A DNA stretch of 64,000 nucleotides, taken from assembly GCF_003353065.1 (NCBI RefSeq), contig NZ_CP027806.1:4230248-4294247 (forward strand), in the 5' to 3' direction. Made by a program: the position numbers and the translations under genes. The notes under the pieces are model-generated. The model was not told where the DNA came from and searched no databases. It saw only the letters and a list, made by a program, of their open reading frames with translations. Position 1 is the stretch's first letter. The number at the start of each line of letters is the position of its first letter. Shown piece by piece: positions 16,827-26,121 of the stretch. Origin of the DNA: Cyclonatronum proteinivorum (GTDB taxonomy: Bacteria > Bacteroidota > Rhodothermia > Balneolales > Cyclonatronaceae).

Positions 16827-18608
16827 ATGTTTATGTTTAAGCAGGCACCTATTTTTTATGTACTCCTTTGCAGCATTTTCCTGATTGCGGGCCTGCCGGT
16901 CGGCGGCTCCCTACACGCCAAAGATTACGAAATCACCGGCATCTCCATTCTGGCCGAAATCCGTGCCAATGGGGAGGTTGCCATCACGGAGGAGCGGACT
17001 TTTTTATTTGAGGGCAGCTACAGCTGGTTCGAGCAGGACATCCGGCGGCAGGGATTCCTTGAGATCCGGGATTTTGAGGTGAGTGAAGGCAGCAGCCTGT
17101 TTCGAAAAGATGACAGCGGTGAGCCCGGCACCTTTTCGGTTCGCGAATCCCGGCGCGATGTGACCATACGCACCAACTTCAGCGCGACCGATGAAAGCCG
17201 CACCTTCACCCTGCGCTACGTGCTTAAAGGCGCCATCGCTTCTGACGGTGAGTGGGCTGAGTTTATCTGGACCTATCTCGGCTCAGACTGGGAAAGGGCG
17301 CATCAGAATATCCGAATCGAAATACGCCTGCCCGAGGCCCTACCGGAAGATGAACTCGTGGCCTGGCAGCTGTCACGGGCGATTAATCCATCGCTCGAGG
17401 TACTGGCTGATCGGGTGCTTTTCACAGCCGACCGCAACCGGGGCGACCGCACACTTCGCATACGCGCTTTTTTTCCGGATCAGCTTGTAAGCGGCACGGT
17501 ACCTTCTGAAATAGCGCTCAACCCGTTTGAAATCATGCAGGAACGTGAGGCGGAAGCCGCGCGCAAAGCGCAGCGCATTGCTTTTCTGATTCCGCTTGGC
17601 TGGCTGCTCTCTGTTGTTGCCCTGGGGGTAGCCATGCTGCTGGTGCTGCGGTACAGGAAGCGTCCGCAGTTGGCCGAGCACTTCCCTGACCTGCTGGAAG
17701 CCCCGCCTTCTGATCTGCCCCCTGCCCTTGCCGGCTGGATGTTCCGCAACCTCTACAGCGATCACAACAGCCGGTTTGTGAGCACCATATTTGATCTGTC
17801 CCGCAAAGGCTATTTCCGGATTTCTCAGGAGACGGAAATGACCGGTATGTTTAAGAAGAAAGAGACGCCGGTTTATGTGCTCAGCCGTACCAACAAGTCA
17901 GATACTTCCGCGTTACGGGACTGGGAAAGACAGCTTGTGGAGCTTCTGGAAGAACGGCTGAACGGCAAAACAAAACGTTTGGACGAGCTTTTTAAATTTG
18001 GCGCCAAAGAGTCTCAACAACAAAGCGCCTTTTTAAAATGGTGGAACAAGTGGTTTGAAGCCATCGGCGCAGAGGCGCGAAGCCATGCATGGACCGTGGA
18101 CAATACGAAGCCGATGGTGATCAATCTGATGGTGCAGGTCATGCTCCTGCTTTTTTCTTTTTTCCTGATTATTTACACGAGTGAAGTGAGTGCGGTGAGT
18201 GGTGTTGCCCTGCTGATCAGCTCGCTTCTGGGCGCACTGCTTACCCTCGCGCTCAATGTGCGCACGGAGGAAGGCGAACGGGTTTACCGGCGCTGGAAGG
18301 CCTATCGTGAAGCCCTGAAAGCGGGGCGGGTTGACCTGAGACCTGAACTCAAAGGCGTTCATATTGTGTATGGGATTGTGTTCGGGCTGGGCAAAAAGAA
18401 GATGGACGGGCTCATCAGCCGGATCGACCCGCAGCCCGACGACCTGAGCTGGATGATTTTTATGCCCGGTCATTTCCCGAATGCGTCGGTGTTTTCGGGC
18501 GTCATTCACAGCACGGTCATGGCCACTACTTCGAGTATCAGCTCAAGTACCGGGGCCGGCGCCGTAGGTGGTGCAGCGGGCGGCGGTGGCGGCGGAAGGG
18601 CCGGATAG
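16827..18608 (+). CDS. DUF2207 membrane protein
   Basis: 593-residue predicted membrane protein. ATG 16827 starts a signal peptide (residues about 1-32). Residues 33-240 match the beta-rich extracytoplasmic DUF2207 domain (YEITGISILAEIRANGEVAITEE, later WTYLGSDWERAHQNIRIEIRLPE). Membrane helices lie near 250-275 and as a pair near 433-480. The C-terminus is a glycine-rich tail (GGAAGGGGGGRAG), a hallmark of this family. The function of DUF2207 proteins is not established. No operon partner is evident. Confidence 0.87.
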   Translation: MFMFKQAPIFYVLLCSIFLIAGLPVGGSLHAKDYEITGISILAEIRANGEVAITEERTFLFEGSYSWFEQDIRRQGFLEIRDFEVSEGSSLFRKDDSGEPGTFSVRESRRDVTIRTNFSATDESRTFTLRYVLKGAIASDGEWAEFIWTYLGSDWERAHQNIRIEIRLPEALPEDELVAWQLSRAINPSLEVLADRVLFTADRNRGDRTLRIRAFFPDQLVSGTVPSEIALNPFEIMQEREAEAARKAQRIAFLIPLGWLLSVVALGVAMLLVLRYRKRPQLAEHFPDLLEAPPSDLPPALAGWMFRNLYSDHNSRFVSTIFDLSRKGYFRISQETEMTGMFKKKETPVYVLSRTNKSDTSALRDWERQLVELLEERLNGKTKRLDELFKFGAKESQQQSAFLKWWNKWFEAIGAEARSHAWTVDNTKPMVINLMVQVMLLLFSFFLIIYTSEVSAVSGVALLISSLLGALLTLALNVRTEEGERVYRRWKAYREALKAGRVDLRPELKGVHIVYGIVFGLGKKKMDGLISRIDPQPDDLSWMIFMPGHFPNASVFSGVIHSTVMATTSSISSSTGAGAVGGAAGGGGGGRAG

Positions 18609-18717
18609 CCGAAACGCTGCAATTCCTGTTTTGATCAGCCCGCGGCTTTTACCTGAGCAGATGTTACCGCACTTCGGAAGATCAGACGGGTAATGCGGAC
18701 TGCAACCCAAGCTGAAA
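18609..18717. other. Short intergenic spacer
   Basis: Nothing recognised. Together with the repeat copy and MITE-like element that follow, it separates the convergent DUF2207 and bacilliredoxin genes. Confidence 0.4.
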
Positions 18718-18721
18718 ACTG

Positions 18722-18814
18722 CCCCAAAAAAGCAAGGGACCTGTCTTTGATTTGGGGTTTCTGATCTTCTCCCCAAGACCTTGATGTTCACGGAGTTCTA
18801 CCCAAAAAATAAAA
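18722..18814 (-). repeat. Dispersed intergenic repeat, copy B
   Basis: Minus-strand copy. Read 5' to 3' on that strand it begins TTTTATTTTTTGGGTAGAAC, continues CTCCGTGAACATCAAGGTC, and ends with GTCCCTTGCTTTTTTGGGG. It closely matches copy C at 23325-23417. Confidence 0.75.
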
Positions 18815-18873
18815 CAGCTGTGAAATGGCAATACAGCCGGTGTCAGGCTTACCCTTTTTGAAAACACCCTTAA

Positions 18874-19099
18874 CCCGCATTATTCACAATTAAACAGAAT
18901 TTATTTGCTAAATGTAAGTTTAATTTTGACTTAGTGGAAAAAAGCAGTAGCCCAAATTTGGGTGTGCTTTAAAGACGGCGAAATTTCCCCGCTGGCGGCG
19001 TTGAAGATGAAAACTCATGCTCAGGGTACTTGGGTACCCTCCCGCTGAGTTTTCATCTTCGCCTTGCCAGCAAGAAAATTTCTTGGTGAATAATGCGGG
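18874..19099. mobile_element. MITE-like element with TTAA flanks
   Basis: 226 bases with perfect 14-base terminal inverted repeats CCCGCATTATTCAC / GTGAATAATGCGGG, flanked on both sides by TTAA (18870-18873, 19100-19103), a probable 4-base target duplication. Inside is a large imperfect hairpin: GAAGATGAAAACTCA pairs with TGAGTTTTCATCTTC, with CAGGGTAC/GGTACCCT at its tip and CGCTGGC/GCCAGC at its base. No coding sequence, so it would depend on a transposase elsewhere. Confidence 0.75.
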
Positions 19100-19107
19100 T
19101 TAAACGA

Positions 19108-19141
19108 CAAAAGCCTTTCAGTCTGAACCGAAAGGCTTTTG
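19108..19141. terminator. Terminator after bacilliredoxin
   Basis: Stem CAAAAGCCTTTC / GAAAGGCTTTTG with a 10-base loop; on the minus strand it ends in a short T run. It is 25 bases past the bacilliredoxin stop and directly abuts the MITE-like element. Confidence 0.8.
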
Positions 19142-19165
19142 CTGTTTAAAACAATACGACCGGGC

Positions 19166-19597
19166 TTATTCGCAGAACGCGTCGAAGACCATCTTGAGGT
19201 CGCCGGCTACTTCCTGAGCGCTGCGGCCTTCTACGCGATGGCGCGGAATCATGGCTTTGATTTCGCCGTCTTTGAAGAAGGCAAAGCTTGGGGATGAAGG
19301 CGGGTATTCTGCAAAGTACTCGCGGGCACGGGCTGTTGCTTCTTTATCCTGACCGGCAAATACGGTGTAGAGATGGGTGGGCTTTTTCTCGTTTTCCATG
19401 GCAATTTTAACAGCCGGACGAGCATTTCCGGCCGCGCAACCGCATACAGAGTTGATGACCAGCAGCATGGTACCTTCTTTGGTACCCGCCATCATTTCAT
19501 CCACTTCTGCGGGGGTAGTCGCTTCTTTTACACCGAGCTCGGTAAGCTCATCGCGCATCCAGGTGGTGTCCGGACCTATACCAAAACCAAATTGCAT
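19166..19597 (-). CDS. Bacilliredoxin-family protein (BrxA/BrxB, YphP/YqiW)
   Basis: 143-residue thioredoxin-fold protein of the YphP/YqiW family. Members act as thiol-disulfide exchange proteins; in Bacillus they remove bacillithiol from modified proteins. The CGC active site is Cys52-Gly-Cys54 in the block NSVCGCAAGNARP. Other family blocks are TVFAGQDKEATARAR and the PPSSPSFAFFKDGE segment. Whether this organism makes bacillithiol cannot be judged here. It has its own terminator and is divergent from a lipoprotein gene. Confidence 0.9.
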   Translation of the reverse strand: MQFGFGIGPDTTWMRDELTELGVKEATTPAEVDEMMAGTKEGTMLLVINSVCGCAAGNARPAVKIAMENEKKPTHLYTVFAGQDKEATARAREYFAEYPPSSPSFAFFKDGEIKAMIPRHRVEGRSAQEVAGDLKMVFDAFCE

Positions 19598-19799
19598 AAT
19601 AGTTGTAATTTTAAGGTTAGTGATTTAAATAATAACGAACATGCCTGCTCGCATGTAACTGCCGGGAATGGCTAAGAAATCAATGTTTTGTGTTAGAAAC
19701 GGCAGTCTTATCTTATGGGCGAATATAACACTTTTCCGCTACATTACGTGCCAATACCCCGCTGTAGCTCCATCCTGTTTCTGAATTTCTGAGCCCGAA

Positions 19800-20675
19800 A
19801 TGATCCTACACTTTTTTGCCCGCCCCCTGTCCGCAGCCGCTTTATTTGTGCTGACGGCCCTTCTTACGTTTGGATGTTCCGGATCCAAAAACGTCAGCAG
19901 CCTGTCGGTACAGCAGCCTATTTCCATTGATGGCGATTTTGACGACTGGCCGTCTTCTGCACTCAGATCCACCTTAATCGATGATTTCGATGTGGCCATT
20001 GCCAACGACGACCGCTATGTGTACATAGGCGTGAATTTCCGGAACAACCGCACCTGGCAGATGGCGCGCGATCACGGTTTTCGGATGTTTTTCGACAACG
20101 GCAATCAGCTCAGACGCTCGTTCGGAATTGTATTTCCCACAGGTATTGTCGAGTCGCTGGGTGATTATCCCGGGGCACGGCAGAACTACCTGGAGAATCC
20201 CGGCTGGCAAAATATGCCCGATAATCAGCGGCTCGTACAGCAGGCGGAACAGCAGCTTGGGGAGCGTGTGCAGGTCATTCGCAGAACCGAAAGACGCGAC
20301 CGCATTCGCCCGTCTCTGGTTTCGCGTGAACGGCTCGAAGCAAACGGAATTCTGACCGGGGCCAGCGGCAGCAGCCGGGTGATGTCGATTGAAGTCCGTA
20401 TTCCTATTGATGATGGTTCAGGTGATTTTTTCGCCATCACACCCGACAACAACGGACGGTTTTATATCGATTTTGAAATTGAACCGATGAGCTACGAAGA
20501 AATTACCGGCGAAAATCCCACCTTTGAAACGGTCGAAACAGCAGACCGCCGCGACCCGACCGGACGCTCAACCCGTACCCGGCAGCAGCTCAGTGTATCC
20601 AACCCCCGGCTGTACGCACAGCTCAGCTACATTTTCCAGGAACGTGTGCGGGTTACGCTGAGCAGGGAAGAATAA
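19800..20675 (+). CDS. Lipoprotein with CBM9/DOMON-like domain, unknown function
   Basis: 291-residue predicted lipoprotein with signal peptide and lipobox ending at Cys26 (LTFGC). Residues about 40-130 look like a carbohydrate-binding-9-like beta sandwich: ISIDGDFDDWP, then DDRYVYIGVNFRN. This pattern is common in Bacteroidota exported proteins with unknown ligands. The C-terminal half is charged with no family I recognise (ERRDRIRPSLVSRERLE). The gene stands alone and is followed by a strong terminator. Confidence 0.78.
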   Translation: MILHFFARPLSAAALFVLTALLTFGCSGSKNVSSLSVQQPISIDGDFDDWPSSALRSTLIDDFDVAIANDDRYVYIGVNFRNNRTWQMARDHGFRMFFDNGNQLRRSFGIVFPTGIVESLGDYPGARQNYLENPGWQNMPDNQRLVQQAEQQLGERVQVIRRTERRDRIRPSLVSRERLEANGILTGASGSSRVMSIEVRIPIDDGSGDFFAITPDNNGRFYIDFEIEPMSYEEITGENPTFETVETADRRDPTGRSTRTRQQLSVSNPRLYAQLSYIFQERVRVTLSREE

Positions 20676-20740
20676 CATCCCCCGGGTTCGTGCGGGCTGT
20701 TTCAGGTACTGCATAGCCACATGCCGCATCCTAAAAAAAT

Positions 20741-20781
20741 AAAGGCCGGATTTCCACTGTTGCGGAAATCCGGCCTTTTAA
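20741..20781. terminator. Bidirectional terminator between lipoprotein and sod
   Basis: Stem AAAGGCCGGATTTCC / GGAAATCCGGCCTTT, 7-base loop, A/T-rich on both flanks. Placed between two convergent genes and can serve both. Confidence 0.88.
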
Positions 20782-20818
20782 TTTTACGTCTTGCACGTTG
20801 CCTTAACTCAGGTGCTAT

Positions 20819-21427
20819 TTATTTAGCGGCAAGATAAAGCTCGTTTACCTTATCCCAGCTTACAACGCTCCAGAAAGCGGAAATGTAGTCGGGACGACGG
20901 TTCTGGTAGTTCAGATAATACGCATGCTCCCAAACGTCGAGACCCAAAATCGGGGTGTGTCCGCTCATCACCGGGGAATCCTGATTGGCTGTGGACGTTA
21001 CGTGAAGCTTGCCTTCACCATCCACAACGAGCCATGCCCAGCCTGATCCGAAACGGGTAGCTGCCGCATTGGCGAATGCTTCTTTGAAAGCGTCGAAGCT
21101 GCCGAATGTGCTGTCAATCGCACCGGCAAGCTCGCCTGTTGGGTTGCCGCCGCCATTTGGCGAAAGCACGCTCCAAAACAGCGTATGGTTGGCGTGTCCG
21201 CCGGCATTGTTGATGACACCTTGCTTTTTGTCAGCCGGAAGCTTGTCGAGACTGGTCAGTACTTCTTCCACAGAAGCATCAGCCAGATCGGTGCCGGCTA
21301 AAGCATCATTGGCTTTGGTGATGTAAGCGTTATGGTGCTTGGTATGGTGGATTTCCATGGTTTTGGCATCGATGTGCGGCTCAAGAGCATCATACGCATA
21401 GGGAAGTTCCGGGAGTGTGAAAGCCAT
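20819..21427 (-). CDS. sod: Superoxide dismutase (Fe/Mn type)
   Basis: Converts superoxide to oxygen and hydrogen peroxide in the cytoplasm. 202 residues, normal length, no signal peptide. The four metal ligands are in place: His27, His81 ([10 protein letters not shown]), Asp164 and His168 (DVWEHAYY). The NQDSP and GGHANH motifs are consistent with Mn or cambialistic enzymes, but metal use cannot be fixed from sequence alone. Single gene between a convergent lipoprotein gene and a divergent SthA-like gene. Confidence 0.95.
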   Translation of the reverse strand: MAFTLPELPYAYDALEPHIDAKTMEIHHTKHHNAYITKANDALAGTDLADASVEEVLTSLDKLPADKKQGVINNAGGHANHTLFWSVLSPNGGGNPTGELAGAIDSTFGSFDAFKEAFANAAATRFGSGWAWLVVDGEGKLHVTSTANQDSPVMSGHTPILGLDVWEHAYYLNYQNRRPDYISAFWSVVSWDKVNELYLAAK

Positions 21428-21764
21428 AATAGTTTTCCTTTCTTTTTGAGTGTGAATAAAAACAATAAAAAAAGCTTTTCTGAAAAGCCTGAATGATTTT
21501 ATGCTGTTTTTTCTGAAGTCCGAAAACGTCAGAACAACATGCTTAGCTATTGTTGCCGGTACCGCTACTTAACAGTACCACAATAACTTAGCCTTTGTTT
21601 ATGTGTCCATTTAACAGTAGCCGTGCTGATTTAATTCACCCCGGAGCAGCTATAATGCAGGAAAAAACGCTTATGCTTTTGTATCTTAAGCAATTATATA
21701 AAAATAGCAGATTGGGAATTTGCAGCCTGAGCTGTATTGCAACAGACGAACTTAACCTACTTTT
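21428..21764. other. Divergent promoter region of sod and the SthA-like gene
   Basis: About 340 bases between divergent genes. A weak inverted repeat GGTAC...GTACC lies near 21559-21580. No clear promoter, OxyR or Fur site was recognised. Confidence 0.4.
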
Positions 21765-23222
21765 ATGAAATACGATTATGACCTGATTATTCTGGGAAGC
21801 GGACCCGCCGGCTTTTCAGCAGCTATGCAATCCACAAAATTTGGCAAAAAAGTGCTACTTGTTGAAGCTGACGCCAAACATCTCGGCGGTGCCTGGATTA
21901 ACGCCGGTACGGTGCCCAGCAAAGCCTTGCGGGAAGCCGCCGCTTCCATCTACAAGTACAACCAGCTTTTTGGCAGCGACAACACCAACAGTAAATACCA
22001 CCGCTACAAAATGGCCGACCTCCTGCGCTTTAAGGATCAGGTGGTCAAGTACGAAAACAGCGAAGTAAAGCGGAACCTCATTAAAAACGAAGTGCACACG
22101 GCCCGCGGCATGGGCTATATCCTCGATCCGCACACGGTTGAAGTAAACGATCACTTAGGGAAAAAGAAAAAGTACCGCGCCACTTTTATCCTTATCGCTA
22201 CTGGCTCTTCCGCAACGAAGCCCAAAAACTTCGAAGTTGATAACCGTCTCGTGGTCGATAACCGCAGCCTCGTCAACATGACGCACGTTCCCAAGCGCCT
22301 TGTCATTATCGGGGGCGGCGTCAACGCCATCGAGTACGCCACCATTTTTTCCGCGCTTGGCACCAAAGTAAACCTCCTCAGCTCCCGCGAGAGCTACCTT
22401 CCCTTCCTCGATTCTGAAATCAAGGCCGAATTTGCCCGCTCCCTCGAGCAGCAGCGCATGGTCATTCACAATCAGGTTTATGTGGAAGGCGTCGCCGAAA
22501 ACCCGCTGCGCAACTGCACGGAAGTGAAATACCGCAGCTTCAAAGACAACGAACTGAAAGTACTGGAAACCGAGCAGGTCGTACACTTCGGCATCCGCAT
22601 GCCCAACACCAAAGGCATCGGACTCGAAGAGCTCGGCGTGGAAATGGACGACGAAGGTTACATCACTGTAAACGATCACTATCAGACCTCTGTCCCCTCC
22701 ATTTACGCTGCGGGCGATATCTGCGGCTTCCCGGGCCTGGCTTCGGCCTCCTTCACGCAGGGACGCATCGCCAGCTGCCACATGGCCAATGTAGAAAACG
22801 TCAAGCTAACCGGCTCCCACCCCTTCGGCATTTACACCATACCTGAAATGTCCAGCATCGGCATCACCGAAGATGAAGCCAAATCCCGCGGACTCGAATA
22901 CGCCGTTGGCAGAGCCTACTACAAAGAACTGACCAAATCCTCAGTATCCAACACAACCCTGGGTATGCTGAAGCTCGTAATCGACCGTAACAGCTTAAAA
23001 TTACTTGGCGTACACGTCATTGGGGAAAACGCCTGCGACATCATCCACATTGGTCAGGCCGTCATGAAAAATCAGGTTGATGTCCGCTATTTTGTGGATA
23101 ACATCCTGAATTATCCCACCTACAGCGAAGCCTACCGCGTCGCCGCCTTCAACGGACTCAACCGCATCAACAAATCCGGCGTAAAATACCGCAGCCTGGT
23201 TTCCGACGAAGAATCCAAATAA
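21765..23222 (+). CDS. SthA-like flavoprotein pyridine nucleotide oxidoreductase lacking redox cysteines
   Basis: 485-residue class I flavoprotein related to soluble transhydrogenase (SthA) and dihydrolipoamide dehydrogenase. The FAD dinucleotide motif GSGPAG is at 11-16, the second NAD(P) motif VIIGGGVNAIEYA near 184-196, and the C-terminal FAD motif IYAAGDICGFPGLAS near 312-326. The dimer block is NYPTYSEAYRVAAFNGLNR, as in SthA. The segment that normally holds the redox disulfide reads GGAWINAGTVPSKAL (41-55): Trp44 and Thr49 replace both cysteines of Lpd, and SthA usually keeps the first. It therefore cannot use a Cys-Cys pair at this position. Direct hydride transfer is the likely chemistry; the substrate is uncertain. 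Confidence 0.85.
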   Translation: MKYDYDLIILGSGPAGFSAAMQSTKFGKKVLLVEADAKHLGGAWINAGTVPSKALREAAASIYKYNQLFGSDNTNSKYHRYKMADLLRFKDQVVKYENSEVKRNLIKNEVHTARGMGYILDPHTVEVNDHLGKKKKYRATFILIATGSSATKPKNFEVDNRLVVDNRSLVNMTHVPKRLVIIGGGVNAIEYATIFSALGTKVNLLSSRESYLPFLDSEIKAEFARSLEQQRMVIHNQVYVEGVAENPLRNCTEVKYRSFKDNELKVLETEQVVHFGIRMPNTKGIGLEELGVEMDDEGYITVNDHYQTSVPSIYAAGDICGFPGLASASFTQGRIASCHMANVENVKLTGSHPFGIYTIPEMSSIGITEDEAKSRGLEYAVGRAYYKELTKSSVSNTTLGMLKLVIDRNSLKLLGVHVIGENACDIIHIGQAVMKNQVDVRYFVDNILNYPTYSEAYRVAAFNGLNRINKSGVKYRSLVSDEESK

Positions 23223-23251
23223 GGCCCCCATCCCGCTTATAACCAAAAAAG

Positions 23252-23283
23252 GGTACGAGAACCAGCTTCTCGTACCTTTTTTC
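23252..23283. terminator. Terminator after the SthA-like gene
   Basis: Stem GGTACGAGAA / TTCTCGTACC, 5-base loop, then TTTTTTT; an A run on the other side makes it usable by the convergent DUF429 gene as well. Confidence 0.9.
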
Positions 23284-23324
23284 GTGCACGGTCCCCTGAG
23301 CCCCGCCGCCCAGCTATTCGGGCT

Positions 23325-23417
23325 TTTTTATTTTTTGGGGGAAACTCCGTGAACATCACGGTCTTTCGTGGAAGATCAGGGCTTCCCAAATCAAAGATAA
23401 GTCCCTTGCTTTTTGGG
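23325..23417 (+). repeat. Dispersed intergenic repeat, copy C
   Basis: Begins at a T tract (TTTTTTATTTTTTGGGGG) that follows a weak AGCCC...GGGCT hairpin (from about 23300). It contains the perfect palindrome CCGTGA-ACA-TCACGG at 23347-23361 and ends GTCCCTTGCTTTTTGGG. Best-preserved copy with D. Confidence 0.8.
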
Positions 23418-23439
23418 ATCTTGTCCCCGCAGCCGAGTC

Positions 23440-24150
23440 CTACACGAAATGAATCGCCATCGGAATGCCCCGGCTATCCGTTTCCGGCGGCAGCGGCAGC
23501 GTACGCACGGGTCGGTACGGACTCTGGGCCACCATCACGGCAAGCACAAGCGCATCGAGCAGGTCATCGTCTTTCGCTTCTGATTTTTTGAGCGAGCCAC
23601 GCATGGTTTCATAAAGCCCTTCAATACGGGAGTCTGCACGAAACAACAGCTGCCGGCGCTGTTCGAGACCTTCCGGCGTTTTCTTCTTCTGAAGAGGCTC
23701 GCCCCCGCGATTCAGCTTTTTAAAAAGCAGCTCGGGATGACTCTCGTGCAGCACCTGAACCAACCCGGGATTTTCAGCCAGCAATTCATCGACCTGCCTG
23801 ATTTTCGGCATGATGTTCCAGGCCTGTTTGGTAATACGCTTCCCGGTTTTGGCCTCATTGATGTCGCAGGCCGCCACGTAATCATTCACCATAAAAGCGG
23901 CGCGAACCGGCGGACTAAACACCGATGAAGCATAGCCTTTGCCCAAAACCCGGCGCAGCAGCGCATCGCAGGTTCGAACCGGCTCCGTCTCAGAAAGCCC
24001 GATCGGGATGTCAATAAATACGCCGTTTTTGGAAGCGGCATAGACCGAGAGTTCCTGAACCGTGCGCAGCAGCTGCCACGAAGCCAGGCTTTTATCAAGG
24101 GAAACGGCCAGCCATCCGGCACGGCAGCCGTCAATTCCTGCGGTTTTCAT
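23440..24150 (-). CDS. DUF429 domain protein
   Basis: 236-residue cytoplasmic protein of the DUF429 family (RNase H-like fold predicted; function not established). The N-terminal block GIDGCRAGWLAVSLD (5-19) and FIDIPIGLSE (about 45-54) match the family, with acidic residues where a nuclease fold would need them. Later blocks are the HESHPELLFKKLN segment and DDDLLDALVLA near the C-terminus. It lies 52 bases after aspS on the same strand, so the two are likely cotranscribed. Confidence 0.85.
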   Translation of the reverse strand: MKTAGIDGCRAGWLAVSLDKSLASWQLLRTVQELSVYAASKNGVFIDIPIGLSETEPVRTCDALLRRVLGKGYASSVFSPPVRAAFMVNDYVAACDINEAKTGKRITKQAWNIMPKIRQVDELLAENPGLVQVLHESHPELLFKKLNRGGEPLQKKKTPEGLEQRRQLLFRADSRIEGLYETMRGSLKKSEAKDDDLLDALVLAVMVAQSPYRPVRTLPLPPETDSRGIPMAIHFV

Positions 24151-24202
24151 AAGGAAGGTGGATTAGAATCGCGCCCGCTGAAGTCGCGGGCGCAGGCTTG
24201 CT

Positions 24203-25978
24203 TTACTTAAGAATCGGCTTGAGCTGAATATAAAGCTCATCGAGCTGACGGGTTTCTACGCTGTCGGGACAGTTATCCATCGTACTTTGGGCCCGCTGAT
24301 TTTTCGGGAATGCGATGACATCCCGCAGGCTTTTGGCACCGGCCAGCAGCATCACAATACGGTCCAGCCCAAAAGCAATGCCCCCGTGCGGCGGCGCCCC
24401 GTACTGAAAGGCTTCGAGCAGGAAGCCGAACTTCTCACGGGCTTCCTCATCTTCAATACCAAGCATGCGGAACATCTTTTGCTGTGTCTCAAAATCGTGA
24501 ATCCGGATCGAGCCGCCCCCGATTTCACTGCCGTTCAGCACCAGGTCGTACGCCCGTGCCCGAACCTTGCCCGGCTCAGTCTCCATCAGCGGAACATCCT
24601 CCGGATTGGGAGAAGTGAAAGGGTGGTGCATGGCATAATAGCGCCCGTCTTCCTCACTGTATTCAAACAGCGGGAAATCGGTAACCCACAGGAAGTTGGT
24701 TTGCTGCTCGTCAATCAGGCCGTATTCTTTGGCAAACATAAGGCGCAGGTCGCCCAGTTGCTGATAGACAAGCGGCGCTTTGCCTGCAAGAATAAGGACA
24801 AGATCGCCTTCGGCAGCCCCGGCAGCTTCTGCCATATTGCGGGTCGTTTCCTCGCTGACAAATTTACTTACAGACGAATACAGCTCATTGGGGTTGTTTT
24901 TGATGTAGATCAAGCCGCCGGCACCGATTTCCTGCTGAACACGCTTGGTAAGGCGGTCCATAATACCGCGTCCCAGCGATCCGTAACCCGGCGCTACAAA
25001 ACCTACAACCTTGCCGCCTTCGGCAACTGTTTTGGAAAACACCCTAAATTCGGAGTCCTTAACAATTTCTGAGAGATCGCGGAAAGTCAGGTCAAACCGG
25101 GTATCCGGCTTGTCGCTGCCGTAGGTTTCAATGGCATGCTGATAGCTCATGCGCGGAAACGGGGTCGATATGTCCTTACCCATGGCATCTTTGAGCATGC
25201 GCGCCATCAGTCCTTCGGCCATGCTGTAAATGGATTCCTCATCCACAAAAGACATCTCAACGTCGATTTGGGTAAACTCAGGCTGACGATCGGCACGCAG
25301 GTCTTCATCCCGGAAGCACTTCACAATCTGGAAGTAGCGGTCCATGCCGGATATCATCAGCGTTTGCTTATAGATTTGCGGACTTTGCGGCAGGGCGTAG
25401 AATTTCCCCGGATTGACGCGGCTGGGCACGAGATAATCACGGGCGCCTTCAGGGGTAGAGCGCATCAGCACCGGTGTTTCGACTTCAGCAAAGTTGTTTT
25501 CACAGAAATAATTACGGGTGCTGCGGTACACTTCGGAACGCAGCATAAGGTTTTGCTGAAGCGGCGCGCGGCGCAGATCAAGGTAGCGGTACTTAAGACG
25601 GGTTTCCTCGTTGGTCTGGATGTCGTCTTTGATTTCAAAAGGCGGTGTTTTCGCACGCGAGTAAATATGAAGGGCGTGTACCCGGACTTCAATTTCGCCG
25701 GTTTTCATCTTGGGATTGATATTTTCCGGATCCCGCTGCTGCACCTTCCCGCTTACCCCAATCACAAATTCATTGCGCAGCTCATCGGCTGCGAGATGTG
25801 CCGCCTCATCATCCTGAGGGGAAAAAACAACCTGCGTCAACCCGTAACGGTCTCTCAGGTCAATAAAAATTACACCACCCAAATCACGCCGGATATTTAC
25901 CCAGCCGTTCAGCGTTACCTGTTCTCCCACATGGCTGCCATTGAGTTCGCCACAGGTATGTGTTCTTTTAAGAAGCAT
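24203..25978 (-). CDS. aspS: Aspartyl-tRNA synthetase
   Basis: Charges tRNA-Asp in the cytoplasm; class II enzyme of 591 residues, full bacterial length. An N-terminal OB-fold (about 1-110, VTLNGWVNIRRDLGGVIFIDL) is followed by motif 2 (FRDEDLRADRQPEFTQID, about 220-237), a bacterial GAD insertion, and motif 3 (GIAFGLDRIVMLLAG, near 535). Whether it also charges tRNA-Asn cannot be told from this window. First gene of a probable aspS-DUF429 operon. Confidence 0.97.
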   Translation of the reverse strand: MLLKRTHTCGELNGSHVGEQVTLNGWVNIRRDLGGVIFIDLRDRYGLTQVVFSPQDDEAAHLAADELRNEFVIGVSGKVQQRDPENINPKMKTGEIEVRVHALHIYSRAKTPPFEIKDDIQTNEETRLKYRYLDLRRAPLQQNLMLRSEVYRSTRNYFCENNFAEVETPVLMRSTPEGARDYLVPSRVNPGKFYALPQSPQIYKQTLMISGMDRYFQIVKCFRDEDLRADRQPEFTQIDVEMSFVDEESIYSMAEGLMARMLKDAMGKDISTPFPRMSYQHAIETYGSDKPDTRFDLTFRDLSEIVKDSEFRVFSKTVAEGGKVVGFVAPGYGSLGRGIMDRLTKRVQQEIGAGGLIYIKNNPNELYSSVSKFVSEETTRNMAEAAGAAEGDLVLILAGKAPLVYQQLGDLRLMFAKEYGLIDEQQTNFLWVTDFPLFEYSEEDGRYYAMHHPFTSPNPEDVPLMETEPGKVRARAYDLVLNGSEIGGGSIRIHDFETQQKMFRMLGIEDEEAREKFGFLLEAFQYGAPPHGGIAFGLDRIVMLLAGAKSLRDVIAFPKNQRAQSTMDNCPDSVETRQLDELYIQLKPILK

Positions 25979-26121
25979 ATACTAAAATTGAAACGGTTTC
26001 ATGAATAAAAAAAGATCTTGTGCGGTCTGCCGAAATGTTATCTGCACGCCCCTGTGTTAGGGCTGTAAGAATCAAAAGCTTACAAAATAAGGATTTCTGA
26101 AACCAAATTAGCGGCACACTT

